64,000 nt of DNA from Verrucomicrobiia bacterium (GTDB lineage Bacteria > Verrucomicrobiota > Verrucomicrobiia > Limisphaerales > UBA11358), in contig JARLJW010000094.1 of the NCBI GenBank assembly GCA_031290985.1, forward strand, positions 66,368 through 130,367, in the 5' to 3' direction. The position numbers and the translations under genes are program-made. This document shows positions 55,382 through 64,000 of the stretch, one piece after another; position 1 is the stretch's first letter, and each line of letters opens with the position of its first letter. Under the pieces are notes generated by a model. That model searched no databases. It was not told the origin of the DNA and saw only the letters and a program-made list of their open reading frames with translations.

Positions 55382-56893
55382 TTAATTCTTCCAGACACTT
55401 TGTATCGGTTGGTCATAAACCACGGCAACCACGGAATCCGCCGGGGAGGCATTCCAGTCAATATCGCGAATGCTGATGGTACTGTCACCCTCGAAAGGCA
55501 GCGGTTTCCCATCATAGACGGCATAGGCTTTTTTGACGCGCAGTTTGCCAAGCGGCGGCAGGGTGAAAGCATTCCCGGCGTAATCCTTCAAGAGATGCAC
55601 AAAGACGGTGGAATCTTTGTAACAATAGCCGTATTGCCGGTCAACGGGCTGCCACGGCCCGCCGCGCGTGCCGTATATGGCATCGCCCATCTTGTTCATC
55701 CAGGCGCCCATCTCGCGCAGGCGTTGCTGTTCCACTTCGGGAATCACCCCGTGCCGGTCGGGCGTTACGTTCAACAGAAACGTCATGTTACGAACAGTGC
55801 AGTCGGCCATGTAGCGCACCAATTGATCGAGCGACAATATGTTGCCCTTCGCGATGGAATTGGAGTTGTATCCCCAGCCGCCGTTTTGAATGGTCAGATT
55901 CTTGTCGCAAATTTCGCTGCTGCGAATCGTGCCCGTCGTCTCCCGCGGGCCTTCCTCCTCGATAATGTCGCCCATCCAGCCGTAACGGAGATTGGTGATG
56001 GCGTCGGGTTGATATTTTCGCACCATGCCCATGATTCCAAGCGGCTTGCCGGTGCCGGCTTCGTAATCTTGCCATTCCGGGGAAACTGGCCAGCGATTCG
56101 CGGGGTCAAGATACTTGCCCGGTTCATGAAAAAAAGCCGCGTCGGCATCGGCGCCTTTTTGGGCGAGCCAGCCGCCATCCCAGTAGATGTGGTCGATCTT
56201 GCCGTAGCTGGTCAGGAGTTTTTTGACGTTCGCATAATTTTCCTCCTTCATCAGGCGCGCATTTTCCCTGTGGGCAGGATCCGTCTTATATCCAAATTTA
56301 TTGGGCTGGCAGTTCGTGCCAGTCACATCGTAGTAACCTGGATAACGCCAGCTCAATGGCGAATAATATATGCCGACCCTCAAGCCCGCACCCCGGCAGG
56401 CCTTCACATATTCCGCGACCAGGTCCCGGTGCAAAGTCTGCACGCTGGTGAAGGCATTCGGGTGCGGACTGTCGAACAGGCTGAAGCCATCGTGATGACG
56501 CGTGGTCAGGCACATCCATTTCATGCCGGCGTCCCTCGCCAGTTGCGCCCACGCTTCGGGATGATAGTCGGCGGCGTCAAAATACGCTTCACCGCTTTCA
56601 GGGAATGGGTATTGCCGATATTTCTCCGGCGAGATCGCCTCATGTTCCATGACCCATTCACCGCGACCGACGCCGGAATACAAACCCCAATGAATGAACA
56701 TGCCGAATTTTCCATCAAGGAACCAATCCAGTTTTTCATTGGGAAGTTGGGTGATGCCCAGGCTCGTCTGCGGAACACGCACCGCAGGTCTGGGCGGCGC
56801 AGGCGGTTCAGCGTTCACCGCCAACGCGGGCGCGACGAAGCACGCCAGAAACAGGGCGGCGAATTGTGGAATCCAAGTTCTTGGTTTGTTCAT
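55382..56893 (-). CDS. GH29 alpha-L-fucosidase, secreted
   Basis: 503 residues, leader MNKPRTWIPQFAALFLACFV, cleaved near VNAEP. Barrel blocks: FLDGKFGMFIHWGLYSGVGR, GMKWMCLTTRHHDGFSLFDS, GLRVGIYYSPLSWRYPGYY and nucleophile Asp239 in DHIYWDGGWL. A small C-terminal beta domain follows (TVFVHLLKDYAGNAFTLPPL). Removal of terminal alpha-L-fucose, as in fucosylated xyloglucan or pectin side chains, is the expected role. Spacing is 8 bp from the upstream gene and 0 bp to the downstream one. Confidence 0.93.
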   Translation of the reverse strand: MNKPRTWIPQFAALFLACFVAPALAVNAEPPAPPRPAVRVPQTSLGITQLPNEKLDWFLDGKFGMFIHWGLYSGVGRGEWVMEHEAISPEKYRQYPFPESGEAYFDAADYHPEAWAQLARDAGMKWMCLTTRHHDGFSLFDSPHPNAFTSVQTLHRDLVAEYVKACRGAGLRVGIYYSPLSWRYPGYYDVTGTNCQPNKFGYKTDPAHRENARLMKEENYANVKKLLTSYGKIDHIYWDGGWLAQKGADADAAFFHEPGKYLDPANRWPVSPEWQDYEAGTGKPLGIMGMVRKYQPDAITNLRYGWMGDIIEEEGPRETTGTIRSSEICDKNLTIQNGGWGYNSNSIAKGNILSLDQLVRYMADCTVRNMTFLLNVTPDRHGVIPEVEQQRLREMGAWMNKMGDAIYGTRGGPWQPVDRQYGYCYKDSTVFVHLLKDYAGNAFTLPPLGKLRVKKAYAVYDGKPLPFEGDSTISIRDIDWNASPADSVVAVVYDQPIQSVWKN

Positions 56894-56901
56894 TTTTCCG
56901 G

Positions 56902-59900
56902 TTAGATACCATTCGGATACTTGAGACGAAAGAAGACACTGCTGTTGGCGGTGCCGATGGGAATCGTAATCTGATTCGTCGCCGTCGAATTGGTGATGTT
57001 CACCCAGTTCGTTCCCAACCCGGTGTTGGGGGAATTCGTCTGTATTTGCAACGTCCAGCCGGTGTGATCTTGCGGCCAGAAAAGCTGCAACTGTGAACCG
57101 TTAGAACTCATCCCCAACCCGGGAACCGTCGTGGCGACAGGCACCACGCTGGTTGCCGCCGAATCCGCCGTTTCCCCTCCGGAATAGAGTCCGGATACGA
57201 CGAAATAATATGCTCCGCCATTGGCCAAACCAGTGTTGATATAGTTGGTGGCCGTCACGGTGGCGATCAGGTTATAGGTCGCCCCCCCATCGGTGGATCG
57301 CTTCAAGTTGTAGCCGGTCGCACCGGCCGAGCTGTTCCATCTCAAACTGGCTTGCGCATCGCCCGCCGTTGCCAGCAAGTTTGTCGGCACGGCTGGGATC
57401 GTCACGATGGCCAGGGCAATTTGGTGTGAATTGCTCACCAAAACTCCGCTGCTTCCAGCCGGGGTGAGCAGTTGCAAGTTGGCAAAACTGCCATTCAAGT
57501 TGCCAGCGTAACTGATCAATGGATAAAGGTTGCCGACGGCCGGAATGTTTGTGCCGGTGATTTCGACGGTGCAACCGCCACTGAGGGTCAAGTTGGAGGC
57601 GATCAGCGCCGCCACGGCCGGGTTCGTTGCGTTCTGAAATTCCAGCGTCGTTCCCGCCGCCATGGTCAGGTTGGAAACCAGCGCCGAACCGGTCGAGAGG
57701 TTGGTGATTCCCAATGTCGCCCCGTTCGCCACCACGAAATTCCCCTTGCCGGCAAATGCCGTGGAGATAATCAACTCGCCGTTGCTGACGGTTGTGAGGC
57801 CCGTGTAGGCGTTCGGACCTGTTAGCGTCAATGTGCCCGTGCCGACTTTCGTCAGCGCGATGATACCGTTGGCTCCGTTGGCTTCCATGGTACCCGCAAA
57901 AGTCGTGCTGGTATTCAAGCCACCCACACTCAAGGTGGCGACGACCGGGCCAGATGAAATATTCGCCAGACCAACAGAACCTGCGCCACCGGACATGGAA
58001 CCAAAATTGATTGTCCCGGTGCCGAAATTGAACCGCGTGCGCTGGCTGTACTGGCTTTCATTGAAAACCCAGGCCGCACTGGCGCTGCCGGCGTTCGGGC
58101 TGTCAAACCGCAACGAGGTATTGCCGGCGTCTTGAATCCAAGTTCCGGAAAATCCGCCGTTATTGCCGCCCAGCCCGACTTGGGAGGTGATGCCGTTCAC
58201 CGTCTGGTGGATGATTCCATTGCCCGTGATATTGCCATTCCACGTCCAGTTGTTGCCGTTGACGGCTTGAATATTGTTGCTCCCCGACGCCTGGATGTTG
58301 TTGGCAATGGTGTAGCCGCCGTTGTTGTTTATCGTGCCGCCATTCAGCGTGACAATGCCTGTTCCCAGGGCCGAATTGTTGCCGACGGTAATTGTCCCAT
58401 TGTTGATAAATGTTCCGCCGCTGTATGTGTTTGCCAGATTGAACACGTTGATGGCGCTGCCGTTCTTCACGACGTAACCAGTGCCGCCGATGCCGGATCC
58501 TCCGGTTGAAGTGAAGGTGTAAGTTTTGGCGGAGTTGTTCAGCAGGATGTAGGCGGGCGAAACATTAATGGCCACATTCACCAGATTCGAACTCGTCGTG
58601 TCGTCGAACTGCGCGGAATTACCGTTCAAATAATTCACAGCCACACCATTGCTCAGCCAGTTGGCCGTGTTGTTGATATTCCAATTGGTATTGATTGCCC
58701 CGCTCCAAATCACGGTTGTCCCCGCCGCCACCCCCGGGGTGACGCTGACCTCGCTCGAATTGGTGCTTTCACCCGAAGTATTGGTTGCGGACACCACATA
58801 ATAATAGGTGGTTCCGTTAACCAAACCGCTGTTCACAAAGCTGATACCCGTCAGATTTGTGAGGGTCATATACCCGCTGCCGCTGATGGTGGAACGTTTC
58901 AGATTGTAGCTGGCCGCGCCGCCGGTAGGCGTCCAAAACAGCGTCGCTTGGGCATTACCCGCCAAAGCCGTCAGCCCCGTGGGTGCCGGCGGCGGCGGCT
59001 GCGTGGTGGCACCGTCCGGTGGTGAAATTGCGCTCGCGCCGGCGGAATTCGAGGCGGTGATGACGTAATAGTAAGTGGTATTGGGAGCCAGATTTGTGTC
59101 CACATAACTTGCGTTGGTCACCGTGGCGATGGCGGCATACGGGCCGCCGTTGGTGGTGGAACGCATCACGTTGTAGCTGCTTGCCCCAAAGGATTGCAGC
59201 CAGCGCAGCGGCACCTGTCGCGCATCAGGCGAGGCGTAGATCGCATAGGGTGCCGCCGGCACAATGGCGTTGCCGCCATCGCCGCCGGTAATGCTGACGT
59301 CGCTGAACGCCGACGTGTTCAAGGTGCCGTTGTTCAGTGAACAAACCACCAATCCGATGTAGGTCGTGCTGGGCATGTTGGCGAATTGCCCTGCGCCGAT
59401 GCAGGCCCAGCTTGTGCCGTCGAGTGAGGTGTAAAGATTGATCATGTTTCCGAGACGTTCGACCTTTACCCAATAATTTGTCTGCGGGAGGGCGCGCGAA
59501 TTCTTCTCCCAGTTTGATCCGCCATAAACTTGAGTCCAGCCGTGCAGGAAAAACTCCGCCGTCTGCGCCGCCGTCACCCCCACCCAGGCGCGATTGGCTG
59601 AAGATGAGGAAAGCGAGTCGCGGATCATCACGCCCGCCTTGGCGGTGGCAGCAGTGTTCTGCACGGAGTTGACCTTGGCAATGATGGTGCAATCGCCCGC
59701 AACCTGCTTGTAAACAAAATGGCAACTGTCGGCATTGTGCGTCCAAATCTCCGTGCCGCCACCCTTCACCGTCCAGATGCCTCCGCTGTAACTTCCGCTG
59801 CCGGTCGGACTCGCTCCGCCAATGTCGGTGTTGATCAAACCAGTCGTCACGGTGGCGGCGGCCGGATAAGTAATGGTCGCCGGGAGCGCGGCGGTGGAAG

Positions 59901-61032
59901 TGTCGCTATCTTTAAGGTAGCAGAAGCTGTCCTGGTTCTCGCTCTGGGTGGCCCGCTTGAGAACCATCCACGGCGTCGTCAATCCCTTGCGCAACACATA
60001 AGCACTCCGCAAGATGTTGCCTTGCATTGGTTCGCCAATCCAAACGCCCCCCACCGAACTCGCACCCGCATTGGTCGCATTGCTCAAGTAAAGCCAGTCC
60101 GTGGTGCCATAAGGAATGAAGGCCGCCGGCGGTGGCAAGTTGTTCCGGGCATAGTATTCACCACAGGCCAGCAGCCGGTTGTCTCCCTCTGAATAAACAT
60201 CCACGCCTTGCTTCCAAAACACTTCGGCCAGAAAGGCCATCTGGAGCAAATCATCATAGCCATGCCCCGCGTCACGTCCCGTTTCCCCCATTTCCCCGCT
60301 GGTGAGACAGTTGTTATTCAACCCGAAAGATGCACCGGTCCGGTAAAGATACAGGCAGTGATTAAACTTGTTGGTGTCATCCATGAAAACCGCACACGCC
60401 AGGCCGCCCGAAACACCCAGCGCACCTTTGTTTGATGGCCCCATTTCATCGTTGCCAGCACCGGTGGCCGGCCAGTAAACATTGGCGAAAAGGTTGGAAA
60501 CCGCCAAGGTATCCGCCGCCGTCCAACCCGGCCACGTTCCGCGCAAAATATCCGCGCCGCCACCATAGCGATAAGCATAATCGCCAAGGTCCAGCGCACT
60601 CTCGATGCCATTGAAATTGGTCATCGTGTTGGCCCAAGCGATGAGGATGTCATGGGACTTCTGCGCATAGTTGGTGTTGCCGGTGAAATACCACATGCGC
60701 GCCAGATTGAAGATCGCCTGCATGTCGTTCTTCCACGCCCATTCGTTGTCGTAGTTGCCAGCAAGATTACGGTTCACATAACCGAATGGACCCTGCATGG
60801 TGTAGGCAAGCTGGGAGCGGGAGTCCGCCATCAACGCGTTGTAACCATCGCTCCAGGGCAGCGTGTTCAGGTTGGATTTGACCGCGTTGAGATCAGCGAT
60901 GGTCAGCGGAATACCCGGGTGTTGGAACGCATAAACCTTGCTGTCAACGGCCGCAAATAAAACCGCCATGACCGCCAGAAGCAGCCATTCGACTGGTCGC
61001 AACCTTCGATGATCAACTTTGGTCGTAAACAC
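56902..61032 (-). CDS. Alginate-lyase-family enzyme fused to Fn3 and PATR repeats
   Basis: 1376 residues, leader MFTTKVDHRRLRPVEWLLLA..., ending near VYAF. Order: alginate-lyase-superfamily domain to ~residue 385 (HPGIPLTIADLNAVKSNLNT, GRDAGHGYDDLLQMAFLAEV), a DUF1349-like sandwich (CHFVYKQVAGDCTIIAKVNS), two Fn3 modules (PDARQVPLRWLQSFGASSYN; GLTALAGNAQATLFWTP), PATR beta-helix (NTYSGGTFINNGTITVGNNS ... GTLTLTGPNAYTGLTTVSNG), a third Fn3 and the shared tail (QLFWPQDHTGWTLQIQTNS, SVFFRLKYP). An enzyme joined directly to a PATR stalk without a barrel is unusual. Part of its PATR region is nearly the same at DNA level as that of 62114-64000. Confidence 0.85.
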   Translation of the reverse strand: MFTTKVDHRRLRPVEWLLLAVMAVLFAAVDSKVYAFQHPGIPLTIADLNAVKSNLNTLPWSDGYNALMADSRSQLAYTMQGPFGYVNRNLAGNYDNEWAWKNDMQAIFNLARMWYFTGNTNYAQKSHDILIAWANTMTNFNGIESALDLGDYAYRYGGGADILRGTWPGWTAADTLAVSNLFANVYWPATGAGNDEMGPSNKGALGVSGGLACAVFMDDTNKFNHCLYLYRTGASFGLNNNCLTSGEMGETGRDAGHGYDDLLQMAFLAEVFWKQGVDVYSEGDNRLLACGEYYARNNLPPPAAFIPYGTTDWLYLSNATNAGASSVGGVWIGEPMQGNILRSAYVLRKGLTTPWMVLKRATQSENQDSFCYLKDSDTSTAALPATITYPAAATVTTGLINTDIGGASPTGSGSYSGGIWTVKGGGTEIWTHNADSCHFVYKQVAGDCTIIAKVNSVQNTAATAKAGVMIRDSLSSSSANRAWVGVTAAQTAEFFLHGWTQVYGGSNWEKNSRALPQTNYWVKVERLGNMINLYTSLDGTSWACIGAGQFANMPSTTYIGLVVCSLNNGTLNTSAFSDVSITGGDGGNAIVPAAPYAIYASPDARQVPLRWLQSFGASSYNVMRSTTNGGPYAAIATVTNASYVDTNLAPNTTYYYVITASNSAGASAISPPDGATTQPPPPAPTGLTALAGNAQATLFWTPTGGAASYNLKRSTISGSGYMTLTNLTGISFVNSGLVNGTTYYYVVSATNTSGESTNSSEVSVTPGVAAGTTVIWSGAINTNWNINNTANWLSNGVAVNYLNGNSAQFDDTTSSNLVNVAINVSPAYILLNNSAKTYTFTSTGGSGIGGTGYVVKNGSAINVFNLANTYSGGTFINNGTITVGNNSALGTGIVTLNGGTINNNGGYTIANNIQASGSNNIQAVNGNNWTWNGNITGNGIIHQTVNGITSQVGLGGNNGGFSGTWIQDAGNTSLRFDSPNAGSASAAWVFNESQYSQRTRFNFGTGTINFGSMSGGAGSVGLANISSGPVVATLSVGGLNTSTTFAGTMEANGANGIIALTKVGTGTLTLTGPNAYTGLTTVSNGELIISTAFAGKGNFVVANGATLGITNLSTGSALVSNLTMAAGTTLEFQNATNPAVAALIASNLTLSGGCTVEITGTNIPAVGNLYPLISYAGNLNGSFANLQLLTPAGSSGVLVSNSHQIALAIVTIPAVPTNLLATAGDAQASLRWNSSAGATGYNLKRSTDGGATYNLIATVTATNYINTGLANGGAYYFVVSGLYSGGETADSAATSVVPVATTVPGLGMSSNGSQLQLFWPQDHTGWTLQIQTNSPNTGLGTNWVNITNSTATNQITIPIGTANSSVFFRLKYPNGI
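57778..58334. repeat. Long near-direct repeat, copy 1 (PATR coding)
   Basis: About 560 bp inside the alginate-lyase/PATR gene, highly similar in the same orientation to 62744-63305. Long exact runs are shared, for example the part encoding ITSQVGLGG and the part encoding TSLRFDSPNAGSASAAWVFN. Confidence 0.8.
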
Positions 61033-61143
61033 GGTTTGATTTTTCGTGCACTTTGCAGCCTGAAACTTCAGACCGTCATATTCGCCCGGCTGTCGCCACC
61101 CGCAACTCGCGAAAGATCGCCCAGAATTCGTGGGGTATCCATT

Positions 61144-62013
61144 TCAAGGATGGCCTTGGGAAATGCTGTTTCCATTCCAATAGAGCTGCCACAGGTTGTT
61201 TAGCTTCACGGCTTCGGCATGGCCGTCAACAAAGCTGATATTGATGGCACTGGGAATGGTTACGGTTGGGGTGACGACCAGGCTGCGCGGGGCTGAACCG
61301 GGCGGTCCCGACCCATGTCGCGCGACGAGGACACGGCTGATGGGCGCTGACTGCGCCCCGACCGTGTTCGGAGGTGAAACCAAGGGGCTGTATAAATCCG
61401 CAAATGGACTTAAAGAAGTATTGGCCCTGTCCACATAGGACGCATCATTATGCACCCAAACATCCGGCCAGATTCCGTCACAAAACATCGGGGTTTCTGA
61501 CGAATGCTTGACCGCCGATTCTTTCATATAGGACCCGCCCGGATCGTCTTGCACCCATACGGTGGGGGGGCTGGCGCCACCCGTGCTGTACAACCAGCCA
61601 TTGATGGTATAACTGCCCTGGTTGGTCGGATCCACGCTGCCGACCCAGTTCCAACAATGTTCAGCGTCGCCTTTATTCTGCCCGGTAATCCCATCGATCG
61701 GTTGCGACGCCGCCGGACAAAGCCTCAATTTGCTTACATTCCCAGAACCGCTGGCAATCGCGTTCAACCACAGGCCGCCACTCCCGGCATATTCAATTTG
61801 GCCATTTTCTTGTTGAAACATGATGCCAGCGATCGCGAGTTGTTTGGTGTTGGAAAGACAACTGATATTTTTTGATTTCCGTTTTGCCGCCGCCAACGCG
61901 GGCAAAAGCATTGCCGCCAGAATGGCAATGATGGCAATCACCACCAGGAGTTCAATCAAGGTGAAGCCATCGCGGTTCCGTGCCGCGACCGGTGGACGAA
62001 TCATTTTTTTCAT
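61144..62013 (-). CDS. Prepilin-type protein with H...DG C-terminus (second copy)
   Basis: 289 residues. The N-terminus [20 protein letters not shown] continues with [20 protein letters not shown], a standard prepilin leader and helix, followed by [20 protein letters not shown]. The C-terminus has [10 protein letters not shown] and [18 protein letters not shown], the H...DG signature. Length and middle differ from the copy at 21566, so the two are not recent duplicates. It lies between a PATR gene (100 bp upstream) and the PATR-fused enzyme, matching the arrangement at 16.7-28.4 kb. Confidence 0.88.
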   Translation of the reverse strand: MKKMIRPPVAARNRDGFTLIELLVVIAIIAILAAMLLPALAAAKRKSKNISCLSNTKQLAIAGIMFQQENGQIEYAGSGGLWLNAIASGSGNVSKLRLCPAASQPIDGITGQNKGDAEHCWNWVGSVDPTNQGSYTINGWLYSTGGASPPTVWVQDDPGGSYMKESAVKHSSETPMFCDGIWPDVWVHNDASYVDRANTSLSPFADLYSPLVSPPNTVGAQSAPISRVLVARHGSGPPGSAPRSLVVTPTVTIPSAINISFVDGHAEAVKLNNLWQLYWNGNSISQGHP

Positions 62014-62113
62014 AACATTTAAATTTTATTATCTGCCGTTTCGCGCGGCGTGCCGGAACCCAAACCGTCATCCCGCCATCACACCGGACGCGCCCCGCAA
62101 CTCGTTTAATTCT

Positions 62114-64000
62114 TTATGGATAAACCATGCGGTAGAACACCGAGCCGGTTGCCGCGTTGATCACATTCGTGTAGGAATTGACCGTGCTGGTGTTCGGCAC
62201 ATCCACCCAGTTGGTGCCGAGGCCGGTGCTCAATGAATTGGTCTGCGCTTGCAGGCGCCAACCCGTGTGATCGGTCGGCCAGCTCAATTGCAGGGTGCCA
62301 CCAGTGACGACGGAGATGAGGTTGGTCGGATTGGTGTTAACATTGTTCCCGACAGTTACATCCAAGGCAATCCACAGGTTGCTGGTGTCATTGGTCAGCG
62401 TCGCCGTAACGCCGGTGGGCACGGAGGCGAGAACGAAGTTTCCCGCGCCGGCAAGACTGCCGTATTTAACCAGCGGATACACTTTGCCCGAACTCACCAC
62501 GCTGTTGCTGATGGCAATGTTGCACGTTCCGTTTCGGGTCACAGCTCCTGCGGCCGTGATAACCGGGACGTTGTTGCTGGCCACGTTGGTGAGGAACAAG
62601 GTGACCGGACCGGCACTGTCACCCAATGTCAGATTGTTTAACTTCGCCGTATTGGTGCCGCCATTATTGATCACCCCAAGCACCTTCCCATCGTTCACCA
62701 CCAAGTCACCGTTGCCTGCGTGCGCCGTCGTGATGACCAGGGTGCCGTTGCCGACCGTTGTCAGGCCGGTGTAAGTATTCGCGCCGCTCAATGTCAGCGT
62801 CCCGGTGCCAACTTTCGTCAGGGCAATGCTGCCGTTGGCGCCGTTGGCTTCAATGCAGCCGGCAAAAGTCGTGCTGGTGTTGAGGGCCCCCACGCTTACC
62901 GTGGCCACCACGGCTCCCGCAGAGATATTAGCCAGGCCAAAACCGTTGGCTGTGGTTCCAGACATGGATCCAAAGTTGATCGTGCCGGTCCCGAAGTTGA
63001 ACCGCACCCGCTGGCTGTTTTGGCTTTGATTGAACACCCAGGCGGCACTCGCGCTGCCCGCGTTCGGGCTGTCAAACCGCAACGAGGTGTTGCCAGCGTC
63101 TTGGATCCAGGTGCCGGCAAAACCGCTGTTATCGCCACCCAGCCCGACTTGGGAGGTGATGCCGTTCACCGTCTGGTGGATGATCCCGTTGCCCGTGATA
63201 TTGCCGTTTAACGTCCAGTTGTTCCCATTGACGGCCTGCACGTTGTTGCTGCCCGTCACATAGACGTTGTTGGCAATCGTATAGCCGCCATTGTTGTTTA
63301 GCGTGCCGCCGGCCAAGGTGAGCGGACCGGTGCCAAGCGGGCCGCTGGTAATTACGCCGCTGGCCGGAGTGGAACTGGCCGCAACCGTCAACGTGCCATT
63401 ACTGAGCGTCGTCCCGCCCGCGTAAGTGTTGGCGGAGGGAATCGTCAAGGTGCCAGCCCCCACTTTAACCAGCGCGAGATTCGTGCCTCCGGAGTTCTGC
63501 ACAACCACGCCAGCCAAGGAGATGACATCGTTGTTATTGCCCATCGTCAACGTCGCCGGGAGGGTGGCGGAAGTATTGTCCACGGTGCCGGCGCCGCCCA
63601 ATAAATTATTGATGGTGGCATTGGTGCCATTAAGATCTAACGTGCCGGCGAGGCTGACATTCCCCTTGCCGCTGCCGCTGGGAATCGCGTCGCTGTTGCC
63701 AACTTTCAGGGTGCCGTTCACCGTTGTGTCGCCCGCGTAACTGTTCGATCCGGATAGCGTCACGGCTCCGCTGTCGACCGTCAAGCCACCGCCGCCCGCG
63801 ATCGCACCACCCAAGGTAATGCCGGCGCCCGCGTCGCTCAGATCTTCAATCCCACCCAAAGTGATCGGGACGTTTAATGTCTGGGAATTGCCGGAACTGT
63901 TCGTGACCCCGCCATTCAAGGTCAAAGTATTATTCACGTTGGTAATGGTGAAATTGCTCGCCGAGCCGTCAAAGGTCAGGCCAGCGACGGCATAGCTGGC
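62114..64000 (-). CDS. PATR surface protein, C-terminal part (continues beyond window)
   Basis: Open on the minus strand to the last base of the window; the start lies outside. The visible ~628 residues are PATR repeats (SYAVAGLTFDGSASNFTITN at the edge, GSNSYAGDTTVNGTLKVGNS, GTLTIPSANTYAGGTTLSNG, GTLTLSGANTYTGLTTVGNG) ending in the shared tail LQLSWPTDHTGWRLQAQTNS, GLGTNWVDV and VFYRMVYP. No beta-barrel. Likely the same role as 22436-28372. A prepilin gene follows 100 bp downstream. Confidence 0.85.
   Translation of the reverse strand, partial: ASYAVAGLTFDGSASNFTITNVNNTLTLNGGVTNSSGNSQTLNVPITLGGIEDLSDAGAGITLGGAIAGGGGLTVDSGAVTLSGSNSYAGDTTVNGTLKVGNSDAIPSGSGKGNVSLAGTLDLNGTNATINNLLGGAGTVDNTSATLPATLTMGNNNDVISLAGVVVQNSGGTNLALVKVGAGTLTIPSANTYAGGTTLSNGTLTVAASSTPASGVITSGPLGTGPLTLAGGTLNNNGGYTIANNVYVTGSNNVQAVNGNNWTLNGNITGNGIIHQTVNGITSQVGLGGDNSGFAGTWIQDAGNTSLRFDSPNAGSASAAWVFNQSQNSQRVRFNFGTGTINFGSMSGTTANGFGLANISAGAVVATVSVGALNTSTTFAGCIEANGANGSIALTKVGTGTLTLSGANTYTGLTTVGNGTLVITTAHAGNGDLVVNDGKVLGVINNGGTNTAKLNNLTLGDSAGPVTLFLTNVASNNVPVITAAGAVTRNGTCNIAISNSVVSSGKVYPLVKYGSLAGAGNFVLASVPTGVTATLTNDTSNLWIALDVTVGNNVNTNPTNLISVVTGGTLQLSWPTDHTGWRLQAQTNSLSTGLGTNWVDVPNTSTVNSYTNVINAATGSVFYRMVYP
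62744..63305. repeat. Long near-direct repeat, copy 2 (PATR coding)
   Basis: Partner of 57778-58334. Similarity is at DNA level including many third positions, so the two copies were duplicated or converted recently compared with the rest of the two genes. Confidence 0.8.

Noticed and set aside
55067-56905. 612-codon plus-strand open frame
   Set aside because: Antisense to GH29 and the end of the upstream alginate-lyase gene; both of these have clear catalytic motifs, the antisense frame has none.

Overview
The window is a 64 kb plant cell-wall polysaccharide (mainly glucuronoarabinoxylan) utilisation region. It most likely comes from a Verrucomicrobiota bacterium of the Pedosphaera/Limisphaerales type. 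This is inferred from the mix of autotransporter-associated beta-strand repeat (PATR) proteins without a visible barrel, prepilin-type proteins with an H...DG C-terminus, Fn3/CBM35/alginate-lyase-superfamily modules, GPH-type sugar symport, and the absence of SusC/SusD genes. No rRNA and no CRISPR array was seen.

Layout. 1-233: N-terminus of a minus-strand signalling protein cut by the window edge. 0.6-5.8 kb (+): GH115 alpha-glucuronidase and GH43. 6.3-14.4 kb (-): GH31, a decayed GH27, GH3, a malectin lipoprotein and an SGNH esterase. 14,459-16,619: a complete IS1595-family transposon with 21-bp inverted ends and a perfect 8-bp target duplication. It carries a class II tRNA gene besides its transposase. 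16.7-28.4 kb (-): GH98 endo-xylanase candidate, a prepilin-like protein and a giant PATR protein. 28.8-31.8 kb (+): second GH115. 31.8-43.4 kb (-): a six-gene run GH51, CE1-CE1, GH127, GH43, GH10, CE6. 43.7-49.7 kb (+): a broken Gfo/Idh/MocA oxidoreductase, a cytoplasmic GH3 and a GPH symporter. 50.3-64.0 kb (-): PATR protein, prepilin, alginate-lyase/PATR fusion, GH29, alginate-lyase-family protein, GH27 and an unknown alpha/beta hydrolase.

How it fits together. Secreted GH98 and GH10 would cut the xylan backbone. Two GH115, GH43, GH51, GH127, GH27 and GH29 enzymes strip glucuronate, arabinose, galactose/arabinopyranose and fucose. CE1, CE6 and SGNH esterases remove acyl groups. GH3/GH43/GH31 finish oligosaccharides, and the GPH symporter with the leaderless GH3 handles uptake and cytoplasmic hydrolysis. 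Six copies of an 18-bp palindrome, ATACGAC-N4-GTCGTAT, lie only in intergenic DNA upstream of GH115-A, the malectin lipoprotein, the PATR gene, GH115-B (two copies, 63 bp apart) and GH51. This points to one dedicated, unidentified regulator.

The most unusual items are the transposon-borne tRNA, which has a leucine-type class II body but a proline UGG anticodon loop, the palindromic regulon, and the duplicated PATR/prepilin/secreted-enzyme gene trio.
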